A stretch of 64,000 bases of DNA from Thermothelomyces thermophilus ATCC 42464 (lineage: Eukaryota; Ascomycota; Sordariomycetes; Sordariales; Chaetomiaceae). Positions 50,152-62,224 of this stretch are shown piece by piece; position 1 is the stretch's first letter; each line of letters begins with the position of its first letter. The notes below the pieces were generated by a model. That model ran no database searches, had not been told where the DNA came from, and saw nothing but the letters and a program-made list of their open reading frames with translations. The stretch is from positions 5,208,001 through 5,272,000 of the forward strand of contig NC_016473.1 in NCBI RefSeq assembly GCF_000226095.1, read 5' to 3'. A program made the translations under genes and the position numbers.

Positions 50152-52403
50152 ATGCACCCGCACTCGACCGAGACCAAGTCTGCTGGACCCGACGTCGGCT
50201 TCATCTTCAACCTCGCTCCCCTCGCGCTGCTCATCCTCAGCCCCGCATGGCGCATCACGAGAGCCTCGGCGCGCTTTCTCTCCGACTGGCGCGTGTCCGC
50301 CGACGACTGCATCGGCCAGTCCTTTCTTGACTTTATCGAGAGCCAGCTGCACCCGCCAAGGCCCAGTCGGCTCGCCCATTTGACCTCGACCATCGACGAT
50401 GCCATCGCCGCCCGCGCCGAGCGCACCACGATACCCATCAACACGAAGCACGGCGTCTCGTGGAATGCGCGCGTCATACCCGTCTTCAACCACGATGAGC
50501 TGCTCTCCATCGTTCTCGAGTGGCACGAGGGGCCCCCGGTCCACGTCTCGACTGACGAGCTGTTCAAGCCCGGCTTCTCGACCGACGAGGCCTTCCGCAT
50601 CCTGGTCCAGGCCGTGAAGGACTATGCCATCTTCCTCCTCGACACAAACGGCCACATCGCGAGCTGGAACAGGGGCGCCGAGGTCCTCAAGGGCTACAAG
50701 CGGGAGGACGTCATCGGCAAGCACTTTTCCATCTTTTACGGCAAGGAGGATCTCGACATCGGGAAGCCCCAGATGGAGCTCGAGATCTGCCTCCGCGAGG
50801 GCCGGGTCGAGGACGAGGGCTGGCGGTACCGCCGGGACGGATCCCGCTTCTGGGCCAACGTCGTCATCACGGCCATATACAAGGACGGCGTGCACGTGGG
50901 GTTCGGCAAGGTGACGCGCGACCTGACGGAGCGCAAGTCGACCGAGGCGCGCCTCATCGCCGCCTACGAGGAGAGCGAGAAGCTCAAGTCCGACTTCCTC
51001 GCCAACATGAGCCACGAGATCCGGACGCCCATGCACGGCATGCTGTCGGCGTGCACCCTGCTGCTCGACACGGAGCTGTCGGCGAGGCAGCGCGACACCG
51101 TCAGCATCATGGAGGAGTCCGGCCAGGTCCTCCTGCAGGTCATCAACGACATCCTCGACTACTCGAAGCTCGCCTCGGGCAGCTTCACCATCAAATCGGA
51201 CATTGTCGGCATCACGAGCATCGTGACCTCGGTCGTCCGCAGCGTCCAGGCCACGCTGCCGCCCTCGGTGCATTTCGAGCTCTTCCTGGCCCCCGACCTG
51301 CCCAGGTCCGTGCATGGCGACCCGCTGCGCTACCGGCAGATCCTGCAGAACATCGTGGGCAACGCGGCCAAGTTCACCGACAAGGGCAGCATCAGGGTGC
51401 GGGCCGCGATCGAGAGCGAGGACGAGACCAGCTACACGATCCTGACCGAAGTGACCGACACCGGCATCGGCATCCCCGAGGACGCCTCGGCCAACCTCTT
51501 CACCCCCTTCACCCAGTTCGACGCCACCACGACCAAACAGTACAAGGGCACCGGCCTGGGCCTGTCGATCGCCAAGTCGCTCGCCGAGCTGATGGGCGGC
51601 GGCATCGGTTACCGACCGAACCCAGACAGGAAGGGGAGCGTATTCTGGTTCACTGCGCGGTTCAAGAAGATCGGGCGTCTGGGCCAGATGCGGGACTGGA
51701 GAAAACCCATGTCGGACAGGGAAGACCCCGAACCGGCCGTGCCGGACGAGATCGGCGCGCTGCAGGCCGAGCTCAAGATGGTGTCCTCGATCAAGAACCT
51801 GCTGGTGGTGGAAGACAACGTGATCAACCAAAAGGTCATACTGGGAATGCTGCGCTCCATCGGCCTCAAGAACGTCGACCTGGCGTCGAACGGGTCGGAG
51901 GCGGTCAAGATGGTGTGCGGCAAGCCGGCCGCCTACGACATTGTGCTCATGGACATCAGCATGCCCGTCATGGACGGCAATGCCGCGACCAAGGAGATCC
52001 GATCTTCGGGCATCCTGGTGCCCATCATCGCCATGACGGCGTACGCGCTCAAGGGCGACAGGGAGCGCTGCTTGGAGCATGGAATGAACGACTACGTTGC
52101 CAAGCCGGTAGACAAGAAGCGCCTGATCAAGGTTCTTGGGAAGTGGTTGTTGAGGATGACAGATTACCGTAAGACATACGATGAGCAGCGACGTGCGGAG
52201 TTGAGCCCCCCACCGACGGTAGCCGGACCAGCTGCAACTGCCGGCGCCGAGGCAAAGCAATTCTTGTCCGAAGTCGCTAACGGGCTCGGTTCTCTCTCTG
52301 CAGAGGCTCGCCAAATAAACCCTCCCGTCACCTCGCCCCAGCGTGCAACCTTCGAGGGGGCCGATGATCCGGGACCGGCAGTCGCCGAGGCACCGGACCC
52401 GAA

Positions 52404-52435
<32 letters not shown>

Positions 52436-52905
52436 CAACAACAACAGCAACAGCAACAGCAACAACATCAACAACAGAAACAGCAGCAGAAGTAGCCACC
52501 ACGACAGAGAAGCGGGAAGAGGCAGATGCGGCCGATCATCCAGGAAAGGAGGAGGAGGAGAAGGCGTCGGATCCGGACACGACGGCATCCGTCGAGACGG
52601 ACAGGGGCGCTTTGCCCGATGTGTCGGGCCCGCCGCCAGATGACAAGGCAGTCGAGAAAACAAGCCAGCAGACCTTACAGGAAGGGCCACCGCTGGTGGG
52701 GATGGAGCATCCTCCACTGAGCCACAGACCCCTTCAGAAACCCGAGGATAGCGAAGCCGAGGTCTCGTCTCCCTCGGCCGACCGCATCGGAACAGAACCG
52801 ACTCCGCCGGAAGACAGCGCGCACATTGAAGGGCCAACCAGCTCGGAAACAGGCGCGGGAGCCGCTGCTAACGATGGTGTTGAGCCTGTGGATAGCAAGG
52901 GCTAG
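50152..52905 (+). CDS. Hybrid histidine kinase (PAS - HisKA - HATPase - REC)
   Basis: Single exon, 917 aa, ATG 50152. An N-terminal PAS-like segment (about 15-125) is followed by a clear PAS (about 146-260: AIFLLDTNGHIASWNRGAEV and LKGYKREDVIGK). HisKA carries the H-box SHEIRTP with H288. The ATPase has N404 (N box), DTGIGIP 436-442 and GTGLGL 466-471. A receiver domain at about 547-665 holds D601 (IVLMDISMPVMDG) and K651. All phosphotransfer residues are present. No membrane helix is convincing, so it is cytosolic. After 670 comes a 250-residue low-complexity tail with Thr/Ala runs encoded by a CAA/CAG repeat. It should feed a phosphotransfer protein and response regulators upstream of a MAP kinase. 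The PAS ligand is unknown. I did not place it in a fungal kinase group. Confidence 0.95.
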
Positions 52906-53570
52906 CTTTTGCCAGGTTATCCCTCCTCCCCGCGCGTTCTCTTCTCTGCGAATCTGATCTTTGGGCGGGATGCGGTTGTTCTAGATGCCATTTTTTTGGC
53001 AGATATCCGGAGAGTTCAGATCTCGTGCTGCTTATATATTTTTGCAGGAGCATGCGGGACTCGCTTGCTCGAAATAACGCGGAATATTTGCTTGTGACGG
53101 GGCGAAGAAGGTGTTTTGAATCGTGGGACATAAAAGACAAAAGAGAGAGAGAGGGGGGGGGAAAAGAGATAAAATCTAAGCAGGTCCTGCCAAGATCGTG
53201 GTAGGCTGCAAATTCGTACAATATATCCTCAAAAAAAAAAAAAAAAAAATTGCCCGACCGACCGAGATACCGTGTAATAATCATGCCGCTTTGCGCTTTG
53301 AAGAATGTTTACGGTGTGGTCGGGCACGAACGCACAGTGGCCTGTTGCTCAGCGCAACCTAGAAAAGTAGCAAGCATGCACCCCGCTCTCCATTCGCAAC
53401 ATACACTAAACTAACCACACCAAAACGGTAAGGACCAGTCAAGGCTTCTCAGAACCGTTAACCGTTCACACCTTTCAACTGCGACTTCCAAGCAGCACAG
53501 TACTCACTCTGTCTACGAATTTTTTTTTCCTTGAACACGAAACAAACAAGAACACCCCGATCTTGCGAGA
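52906..53570. other. Intergenic region
   Basis: 3' flank of the kinase, an A-run near 53231-53249, then the promoter of the next gene. No gene seen. Confidence 0.6.
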
Positions 53571-54553
53571 ATGTCTCTTCCTCCTCCCCCTCCTCCACCT
53601 CCTTCCTTCTCCGTCCCCGAGCGACCCCACAAAGGAACCGACGCGTCATCCGGTCTCCCTCCTGCCACGACCTCGTCGCCGCCCACCCTGGAAGGGGTGC
53701 CGGAGCGAGGCCCGCCGGGGACGGTGCTCGTGTCGCTGCTGGTGTACAACGGCTACCCGTTCGCCGACCACTGGGAGTACTTTGCGGCGCCGCCCGCCGC
53801 GGCGGACCCCGATCCTTCTTCGTCGGATTCGGATCCGGACCCGGACCCGGACCGTTCGACGGGCGCGGTGGGCGCGGTGGGCGCGGTGGGCGCGGTGATC
53901 CAGGCCGCCGGGGACGTCCGCTCCGGGTTCTGGCTTGAGGTCCGCAGGGGATGGCGCGTCGAGGTCGGTGATGATCATCATCGTCATCATCCGTCGTCGA
54001 CCTCGTCCTCTGCCGGCGTCGGCGTCGGGGTTCCGAGGAGGGTGAGGCTGGCGTGGGTGCCGGGGGAGTATTTTCGTGCCGATGCCGATGCCGATGCCGA
54101 TGCCGATGCGGAGGCGGGCGGTGGCGGCGGCGGCAGCGGCAGCGGCATCGACATCGGCAGTAGGAAGAGGACGGTGTTTGAGGGGAGGGAGGACGGGGAG
54201 GTGTTGGTGGAGCGGCAGCCGCGGTGCGAGTTTGAGAGGATCCTGTTCCGCGTCCCTGCGCCCGAGAAGACGCTGAGGGCGGTTGATGGAAGCGAGGTGG
54301 GTTGTCCCTTTTTCTTTCTTTCTTTCTTTATCTTTCTCTCTCTCTCTCTTTTTTTTTTTTTTTTTTTTAATTCACCAAGCAGGCCTCTGACTTGCTCGCC
54401 CATAATCAGGGTGGCAACCGGGGACGCGAGAAGATCACGCAGCGCAACTGCCAGACCTGGGTGGTCGAGTCGGCAGAGGAGCTGGTGAGGGAGGGTATCT
54501 TTGAGCAGAGGGTGGTGGACTACTTGCGGGCGACGAGCATCATGAAGGTCTGA
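53571..54553 (+). CDS. Conserved fungal protein of unknown function
   Basis: Two exons, 53571-54296 and 54410-54553, 289 aa; the 113-bp intron has a GTGGGT donor and a long T-rich tract before its CAG. The N-terminus is Pro-rich (eight Pro). The conserved core begins PGTVLVSLLVYNGYPFADHW EYF, continues with VIQAAGDVRSGFWLEVRRGW and RRVRLAWVPGEYF, then PRCEFERILFRVPAPEKTLR, and ends after the intron with REKITQRNCQTWVVESAEEL and IFEQRVVDYLRATS. I associate this pattern with an ascomycete family of unknown function. Several low-complexity insertions ((DP)n, (AVG)n, (DA)n) separate conserved blocks. The compact beta-rich core and the invariant QRNCQTW stretch hint at an enzyme or binding module. 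Convergent with the FAD monooxygenase gene. Confidence 0.85.
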
Positions 54554-54898
54554 CGACTCGTAATTGGGGGGAACAAGGGGGAGGAGGGCCGATGAGACAG
54601 GATGACGTGATGTGACATGACAAAAAAAGGGGAACTAATTAATAGCTGCTGCTGCTGCCGCTTCTCCTCGTCCTCCTACTACTACAACAGCTACTACGAC
54701 AGCGAAAGAGTAACCAAACCGCCTCGCCTGGTTACCTACCTTCCTCGCCTTAAATTTACCTTTGATCCAACCGACCACGCTCCCCACCTAACACCGACTC
54801 TCCCAACACCATCACCAACACCAACACCAACACCAACACCAACACCAACACCAACACCAACCCCGACGCGGCTGCCGAAGGGGAGGGGGAGGGATGGA
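54554..54898. other. Convergent intergenic region
   Basis: Between two convergent genes. It contains a CCAACA-type tandem repeat at about 54810-54860 and nothing else recognised. Confidence 0.6.
54810..54860. repeat. Hexanucleotide tandem repeat (ACCAAC)n
   Basis: About eight near-perfect hexamer units. It lies between convergent genes, not in a coding frame of either. Confidence 0.75.
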
Positions 54899-56224
54899 TC
54901 AGAGGCGCGGCCGTAGCGGCGGCCCCACCCCCAACTCGGCGACGACCCGGGGATACCTCTGGTAGGCGTCCTTTTCGGCGTCAAAGTTGAGCAGCCACTC
55001 CTCGCGGACGAGGTGGATGAGGTCCGGGTTCTCCCAGACGCGGGACCAGTCGGCCTTGTGCCAGCGCTCGCGCGTCTTGGGCCCCGTGGCCTGGGCGCGG
55101 TGGACGCGCTCGTACCGCAGCCTCTCGTAGGCGCGCAGGGCGGTGGGGATGATGTCGTCGCCGCGGGCGCCGGCCAGCTCGAGGCAGGCGGCCAGCACGA
55201 CGCCGTCCTCGATCGACTGGCTGGCCCCCTGGATCGAGGTGGGCAGGAAAGGGTGGGCGGCGTCGCCGATCAGGCAGGTGCGCGCGCGCGGGGAGACGAA
55301 GGTCGGCAGCGGGTCGCGGTACACGAGCTTGTGGTCGATCAGGCGCCCGTCATCCGGCGTCGCCTTGACCAGCTCGCGCACGACGGGGCTCCAGCCGTCG
55401 AGGTAGCGGAGCGCCTCCTCGGGCCGGCCGGGGAACTGCCAGCTCTCGTCGATGTTGCCGTCGTCGACGTGGGTGAAGACCCAGTTGACCTCGGACCCGT
55501 TCTTGAGGCTCGAGGCGAGGAAGTGGACGTCCGGGCCGATGTAGCCCTGGTGCGTGTCGCCGTGGGCCACCAGGTGCCGGACGACGGGGTTGTCGCGGAT
55601 GCGGTCGGCCGGGAACCAGGCCCGGTAGACGGCGTAGCCGGACGATTTCGGGTTCTCGTCCGAGCCCAGGACGATCTTGCGGCCCCGCGAGCGCACCCCC
55701 TCGGCCGCGACGACGACGTCGGCCGACAGGCGCTCGCCGCCGCCGCTGCCCGCCAGCACCACGCCCGCCTGCGGGGGGTCGTCCGTCTCGAAGTAGTCCT
55801 CGACGCGGCAGCCCAGGCGGATGTCGATGCCCCGGGCGACGGCGTGGCGGTAGATGATGTTGTGCAGCTCGCCGCGGTGGCCGTTGATGCGCCGCCCCCA
55901 GGCCCGCTCGCCCGCGAAGGACTGCCGGGTGACGAAGCGGCCCTGGTGGTGGTACAGGTCCAGCCAGGTCGTCTGCCGGGCCACCGCCTCCATGGCCTCG
56001 ACCACCCCGGGCCACCGCTCAAACGCCTTAGACCCGTTCGGGTCGAAGCTGATGATGTCGCCGATCCGCATCATGTCGTCCATGTTCTCCGCCTTCTCCA
56101 GGAGCGTCACCGAGTGCCCCTTGCGGTCGCACTCGATCGCCGCCGCCAGCCCGGCGAAGCCGGCGCCGACGACGATCACCTTGATGCCGGACGGCGGGCG
56201 ACGGGGAAACGAGTCGCCGCCCAT
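54899..56224 (-). CDS. FAD-dependent monooxygenase (salicylate hydroxylase-like)
   Basis: Single exon, 441 aa, ATG at 56224; upstream frame is open but unlike protein. The dinucleotide-binding motif VIVVGAGFAGLAAAIE places GAGFAG at 20-25, followed by E44 (LLEKAENM) that would bind ribose. The second motif reads VVAAEGVRSRGRK (about 171-183), with Glu where DG-type enzymes have Asp. The GD motif is CLIGDAAHPFLPTSIQG (317-333) with QSIEDG. These three define class A flavoprotein hydroxylases. Substrate is likely an aromatic acid or a polyketide. A neighbouring biosynthetic cluster is absent, so catabolism is as likely as secondary metabolism. Length is normal. No signal peptide or membrane anchor. 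Confidence 0.92.
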   Translation of the reverse strand: MGGDSFPRRPPSGIKVIVVGAGFAGLAAAIECDRKGHSVTLLEKAENMDDMMRIGDIISFDPNGSKAFERWPGVVEAMEAVARQTTWLDLYHHQGRFVTRQSFAGERAWGRRINGHRGELHNIIYRHAVARGIDIRLGCRVEDYFETDDPPQAGVVLAGSGGGERLSADVVVAAEGVRSRGRKIVLGSDENPKSSGYAVYRAWFPADRIRDNPVVRHLVAHGDTHQGYIGPDVHFLASSLKNGSEVNWVFTHVDDGNIDESWQFPGRPEEALRYLDGWSPVVRELVKATPDDGRLIDHKLVYRDPLPTFVSPRARTCLIGDAAHPFLPTSIQGASQSIEDGVVLAACLELAGARGDDIIPTALRAYERLRYERVHRAQATGPKTRERWHKADWSRVWENPDLIHLVREEWLLNFDAEKDAYQRYPRVVAELGVGPPLRPRL

Positions 56225-56526
56225 CCTGTTTTTTTTTTTTCCTTGTTTCCTTTCCTTGTCCCCCTTGTCGGTCGTGTCACCTTGGCCGTGTAGATGTGAG
56301 TGTGTGTGTGTGTTCGGGGGGTGCGGTGCTAAGAGGGAAAAGGGCAAGCCAGAGGACAGCACAGCACTTCACTCAATTCACTCGGTCACTCGGGCTCTGT
56401 GTGTGCCACGGTGCTTGTTTTTGGTGCCGACGGCAATTGACCTTGTGCAACCGTTCTTGACCTGGTTTAGTTCCGAGACTCGCCAATCGCTGCGCCACCG
56501 AACTGCCGACCCCCGCGTATGAACTG

Positions 56527-56554
56527 GTATGTATGTATGTGCATACATACATAC
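56527..56554. repeat. GTAT/ATAC inverted repeat, 13-bp arms
   Basis: GTATGTATGTATG and CATACATACATAC separated by 2 nt. About 60 bp left of dispersed 12-mer copy 5. Confidence 0.8.
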
Positions 56555-56616
56555 AACACACCCACGTAAGCCACAATGCCGGGTCCCTCTCGGACTTGTT
56601 GGGGCCCGTCGACGTA

Positions 56617-56628
56617 TGTACGGATTAC
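56617..56628. repeat. Dispersed 12-mer, copy 5
   Basis: Exact TGTACGGATTAC, followed by ATACATAC; 63 bp from a GTAT/ATAC palindrome at 56527-56554. Confidence 0.6.
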
Positions 56629-57192
56629 ATACATACACCCATACAGCGCATGGTCTGCTCAGGTAAGGAACTAGTATCTCTTCCTTTGGTCCAAGTTCAA
56701 AACCGCCGGGGTTGGTCAAATCAATCATGTAGCACGTGGGTTGACATTTGGAGACTAGAGACTTAGCTACGTAGCCATAATTACAGCCTAATAATGACCA
56801 GTTGAGGGGAACAAGGTAAATTCAGAAAGAAGGGGAACAATGCGCGGCTTAGATCTATATATACTTTATTATACCCGGGTTTAAGTCAGTGTGATTAACC
56901 GATCGATCCTCGAGAGCGAACCATGTCAGACCCGGAGGGTTGAATTCAGAAGAACTTTGTACTGCATTCCGTAAAAAGCCGGATGCATAAGATCCAAACT
57001 ATATACAACGAAGACCACACCTGTCCTGTCCCGTCTCCTGGGACCGAACCCACAGCTCCTGAGACCCCTGAACGCGCGAACCCCTGAGCTCGGCGGCGTG
57101 ATTCCGCGTGGCCGCTCATAGACAGGGATCGCTTCGGCTTCTCCTTGCTCCTTGCTCCTTGCTCCTTGCTCACTTTTGTGAGCCCCGTTGGT

Positions 57193-58281
<1,089 letters not shown>

Positions 58282-58328
58282 TCAAGAAAGATCTCTTGCC
58301 CTGTCAACAGGGGAGGGATGGAAGAAGG

Positions 58329-58335
58329 CTTTATA
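58329..58335 (-). promoter_or_regulatory. Possible TATA box of the xylanase gene
   Basis: TATAAAG on the minus strand, about 175 bp upstream of the xylanase ATG. Confidence 0.4.
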
Positions 58336-58514
58336 CGCATCTCCAGGCCCAACCTTCACTTTTTGTATTGTAGGTAGACGGGCAGATCCCCCCCCTTCCC
58401 CGTCCCCCTCGTCACCATCTCTATTCTTAGTACTACAGCACTACACTGCACTGGTCTTGTCTCCCGGATTCCAGGTCGTTTAGCTGAACTGACGATGCCG
58501 TTTCCCGGTCCGAG

Positions 58515-58520
58515 CTGGGG
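58515..58520 (+). promoter_or_regulatory. CreA-type site CTGGGG
   Basis: Matches SYGGRG, the carbon-catabolite repressor site, about 360 bp upstream of the xylanase ATG. A short match, supported by the gene type. Confidence 0.35.
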
Positions 58521-60598
58521 TCACGCTAGTGTTACCCGTACACTAGCGTAGCCCCGAAGGGATCTAGCTACACAGTAAAACCAAGACGACCCCCTGTCGG
58601 CTCCATTCCCGGTTCTCGGCTACCAACCCTCCTGTCTCACGTGTGTGGAGGAGCCGCCCCTTGGACGCCCACTCAGCCCCGTGTCAATGCTGATCCGGAC
58701 GTAGCCGAAGCCTTCGTCTGATCTGATGTATTAATATGTATTATGTAGTGTACTCCGGAGATATGCAAAGATCTACACAGCTCTAAAACGCAAATTCATG
58801 GGCCTGGGGATATTTCTCCATGACAATGTTCTTAATTTTTTTAACTCTTGTTCAGGACTTATTCGGCAGCCTTTCCGCAAAGCGAGACATGGCAACTCCG
58901 GGACGAATTGGGCCTGTCCAAGACCAACCCTCCGCGCTCTGTGCCAAGAACAGGCGGTTTTGCCTCGATGCAACCATGGAAATAGTCTAGGGGCACTGAC
59001 TCTGCCGCCGTTGACCGTTGTGGCATGCCTCTCTGCCCACACCAGCCGCACCTTAGTTAATCCCTGGTAAGCAGACGAACCGCGAACCCGGTCGCTGGAA
59101 CCTTCCAAAGCCACAGCACGTAACCCTTCCACGAATTCTACCGCCCGGCTAAACTGAGGTGGTCGCTTTGGATGGGAATTTTCGGGCTCCTCTTGCACCT
59201 GGCCGACCGACCCCTTCACCCTTACTGATTCAGGGAAGCACGGCTCTCGAGCCCCGAAGCCCGTTCAGGAAAAGGGGAGCCATGAGGAGTAGGGAAGTCG
59301 GAAGGTCACAACACTAACCCGTACACCGCCCTGCCGAGGGGTTACGTTTTTTTTTTTTTTTTTTCTTGGGCGTGCAGACAAATCGGATGTTGAAATGACA
59401 TTATTTTTCCTCGCCAAGCGCGCGTCAAGCGTGCCTCGGGTACACCATCCGCAGCATCGGCGATCCGGGCGAAGATCATCGACAATCACTCCTCCTATCC
59501 CCCAAATTGTAAAAACATATAAGTGTTTGTCACTGGCGTCAGTGTTGGAGGGTACAAACACAAAACGTCGCACTCGGCTTTTGCCTCCGCATCCGCATAC
59601 ACACTCACACAGCCCCCGGTCTTAACCGCCGCCCGCCCCGACTTCTGCGTTTTCCTCCTCTCCGATCCTACATCACACGGACCGGCATCGACAGACTTTA
59701 GCCAAAATACAAGGTGCATGGACTGGAAACTCAGAGTAGCATCGTCAAGCCATAATTAAGGTTTCCCTCCGGTCAACAAACAGGCTGATATCGTTCAGCC
59801 CTGCTTCGCCCAACGAGCCGGTCCTCTGAACAATAGTCTTACTAACGCCGTCGACTTAATACCCACCCAATGCTGTAATTATTTCCCGAACTGGCAAGCT
59901 AATAGCCGCTATCACTTTCCGGGGCGTCTCCACCCGGGAACATATGGTGGCATGTTATTTCCCCGTGGGGTAATTATTCGCCTACAAGATCGCGACTCCG
60001 CTCGTAGCAAATCACGGCAGGTTACCTTAGCACCAAAGAGTCTAGACTTTTGTCGCCGTTAGCGGCGTCTCTCCCTCAAAAAGCGTAGATTTCCCGAGGA
60101 TCCGACAAGGTAACCGGTTATAAATGGAATGCTGAATATGATGCCCTCCAATTACACTTTGCAAACGCGACTCGTGTGTGATCATAATGTTGTTGACTCG
60201 AATTGATTCAACCAATTCACAACCTCAACACTATAGTCATGATTTTGAGCTCTACTTCTCATAGCAGGAGAGTTCGCTCACGACACTTTTGACCTCGGCC
60301 CGAATTGGCAAACTGTTTTGTGGGAGAGCGGATGCGGAAAGCAATCTTTCGTATCACTGCCGCGACTGAGGGATATGGGTTGGAAAAAGAAGAGAGCCGA
60401 ACTTTGGCAAGCCCGGCAGGGGATGTGGGTGGCTTGCAGTCAGCCCCGGAGGGGCGGGAGCCCGGACGACCACAACAACAGTGGGCCCGGTGGAATCTTG
60501 GAAACACAAAAGGACAAAAAAATAATAAAATAAAAACATACAACATCCGGCATTCGCTGGTCGTCACCGACCCAACTACTACCCGGACCCTCACCAGC

Positions 60599-61162
60599 TT
60601 AACTAGGGCAGAGCGGACGGGATGCCGTGCTTTCTGGTGGGTATGGTCGTATGTACTGGCACGAAGGGAAGCGCATGATTATATGTTGGGAGTTAAGACA
60701 GCACAGTCGCAACGGCGGCCGAGAAGCAGTGTCCCGTGACAATGTCTTTTCTCCGGATTTCCCTCGCCGCTTACCAGTCACCTCATCTAGGCTGCTCCCC
60801 GAGCCTCGCAAGGCATCGTCCCTATCTGCCTTTCGGTCCTGTATGACCTGAGCTGACACTTTTAAAAAAGCGAAAGTAAACCGGGCGGTGGTGACTAGAT
60901 ATACAATCGTAGGCAGAATGAACATTGGCCCTAGTTGCTGTAAGGCCAGGTATATTGTGCTGACGATGGAGATACATCTGACGAGTGCCTTGGTCAATGC
61001 ATTAAGGGACTCTGACTTTCGAATTGCCCTTCTTCTGCCAACGTTCAGTTTGGCAGCCAATCGCCGAAATTTTTCTTCCGCAGGTATCCCTGTCTGTGCG
61101 GGTCGAAGCTGGCACGTGCGTTGGAGGCGCCGGGGCCGTGAGCGACTCTCACAGCGACCCAT
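60599..61162 (-). CDS. Doubtful ORF with hydrophobic segments
   Basis: ATG 61162, 187 codons. Two hydrophobic stretches (CISIVSTIYLALQQLGPMF and ILPTIVYLVTTARFTFAFL) and a charged tail (QVIQDRKADRDDAL) look membrane-protein-like. The rest is basic and unstructured. A GTAAGC donor-like site follows DEVTG, so the real product, if any, may end or splice there. No family is recognised. It sits next to the AT-rich repeat block, so it could be the remnant of a larger gene. Confidence 0.28.
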   Translation of the reverse strand: MGRCESRSRPRRLQRTCQLRPAQTGIPAEEKFRRLAAKLNVGRRRAIRKSESLNALTKALVRCISIVSTIYLALQQLGPMFILPTIVYLVTTARFTFAFLKVSAQVIQDRKADRDDALRGSGSSLDEVTGKRRGKSGEKTLSRDTASRPPLRLCCLNSQHIIMRFPSCQYIRPYPPESTASRPLCPS

Positions 61163-61384
61163 CCAAAGTGCGGAGATTCGAATCCAGAATGGCTAACATG
61201 CGACTTGCAGGCAAAGGAACGCCAGTCGGCTTGAAAACCTCATCTCACACATAAATAGCCAATCCTTCAAGGCAGCTGGGAAGGGTGACCTTCGCTCCCA
61301 CTGTTCAGTTTGAGAAAAAAACGAGCCCAAAGCCTCGCCCCACGATGACGACTGAGATTTTCAGGGAGTTTGTCAGAAGCTGTG
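61163..61384. other. Boundary of the AT-rich block
   Basis: Ordinary base composition continues to about 61384, then changes abruptly to AT-rich, TA-rich DNA. No gene recognised. Confidence 0.5.
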
Positions 61385-62224
61385 GAGCTTCTAAGAGTAT
61401 TAGCCACATATATGCCACAGCTGTATAAGGCTGTTCAACGCATTAGCCAGTTCCTTTGTCTATAAATATTAGTCGTTTTTGTCTCCTTTGTAGATAGTTT
61501 CAACAAGGCACTCTTTCCTTCGTATAGCCACTCACTACAAACACTGCTTTCAACGCTCTAGGAAGCTCATCACTACGTTCGGCAGTTATAAGCCTAGCGC
61601 CTTGACTACTCCTCTGCCGATGTATCTTTAATATTAGTAGTAGCTTCTTCTATTATAAACTCTCTTACCTTACTTTAATATGCTTTCGATAACGTATCTG
61701 TCTATTATATCTAAAATCCTAGTTAAGACTTCTATATACCTTATAGGGCCTAGTTCCTAGAACTTGTAGTATATCGAACTATAGTTATAGGCCAAATTTG
61801 CCGGTATATAGGGATTTGTTAACCCTAATAGCGATTGTAAGCTAGATCTAGAAGTTCTATAGTACCTAACCTATAAGTAAGCTAGAGATAACCTTATCCT
61901 AACTTCCTAGGAGTAACTCCTAGAAGGATTGTTACCTTTGATATCTATAGATTTGATACCTTCTAATATAGCTGTTATAGCCGAATTTATATGACTATAA
62001 GACTCCTTTTATAAAGATATTATATATATTATAGACGTTAGTAAACAGATAGGATAGCTATAATACTAGTTAGTATATACTATAGATCTTAAACTTTATA
62101 AAGCTATAAAAGCATATAGGAAGAAAGATATTAACCTTATTAAGGAGATTATCTAGGCACTTTGCTCTATACTTACACTATCTATCGTAATGCTCTATAT
62201 AATAGTTATAGTATAATATATAAC
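61385..62224. repeat. AT-rich decayed repeat, family unknown
   Basis: Composition shifts sharply to TA-rich, with few CpA or TpG, the pattern left by RIP on repeated DNA in Sordariomycetes. No recognisable protein domain remains. It may be part of an older element into which, or next to which, the LTR element at 62225 lies. Confidence 0.55.

Larger units (their letters stand above)
56225..57192. other. Intergenic region
   Basis: Between two minus-strand genes: promoter of the monooxygenase and 3' flank of the xylanase. Holds a GTAT/ATAC palindrome (56527) and copy 5 of the dispersed 12-mer (56617). No gene recognised. Confidence 0.6.

Noticed and set aside
50080-52314. 744-codon open frame antisense to the histidine kinase
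   Set aside because: It mirrors the kinase gene; strong GC3 bias removes stops from the antisense frame. The translation has no domain and is low-complexity.
55013-56293. 426-codon antisense frame over the FAD monooxygenase
   Set aside because: Shadow of a clearly recognisable gene on the other strand.
61165-61195. ATTCGAATCC stretch resembling a tRNA T-loop
   Set aside because: Flanks do not pair and no cloverleaf forms.
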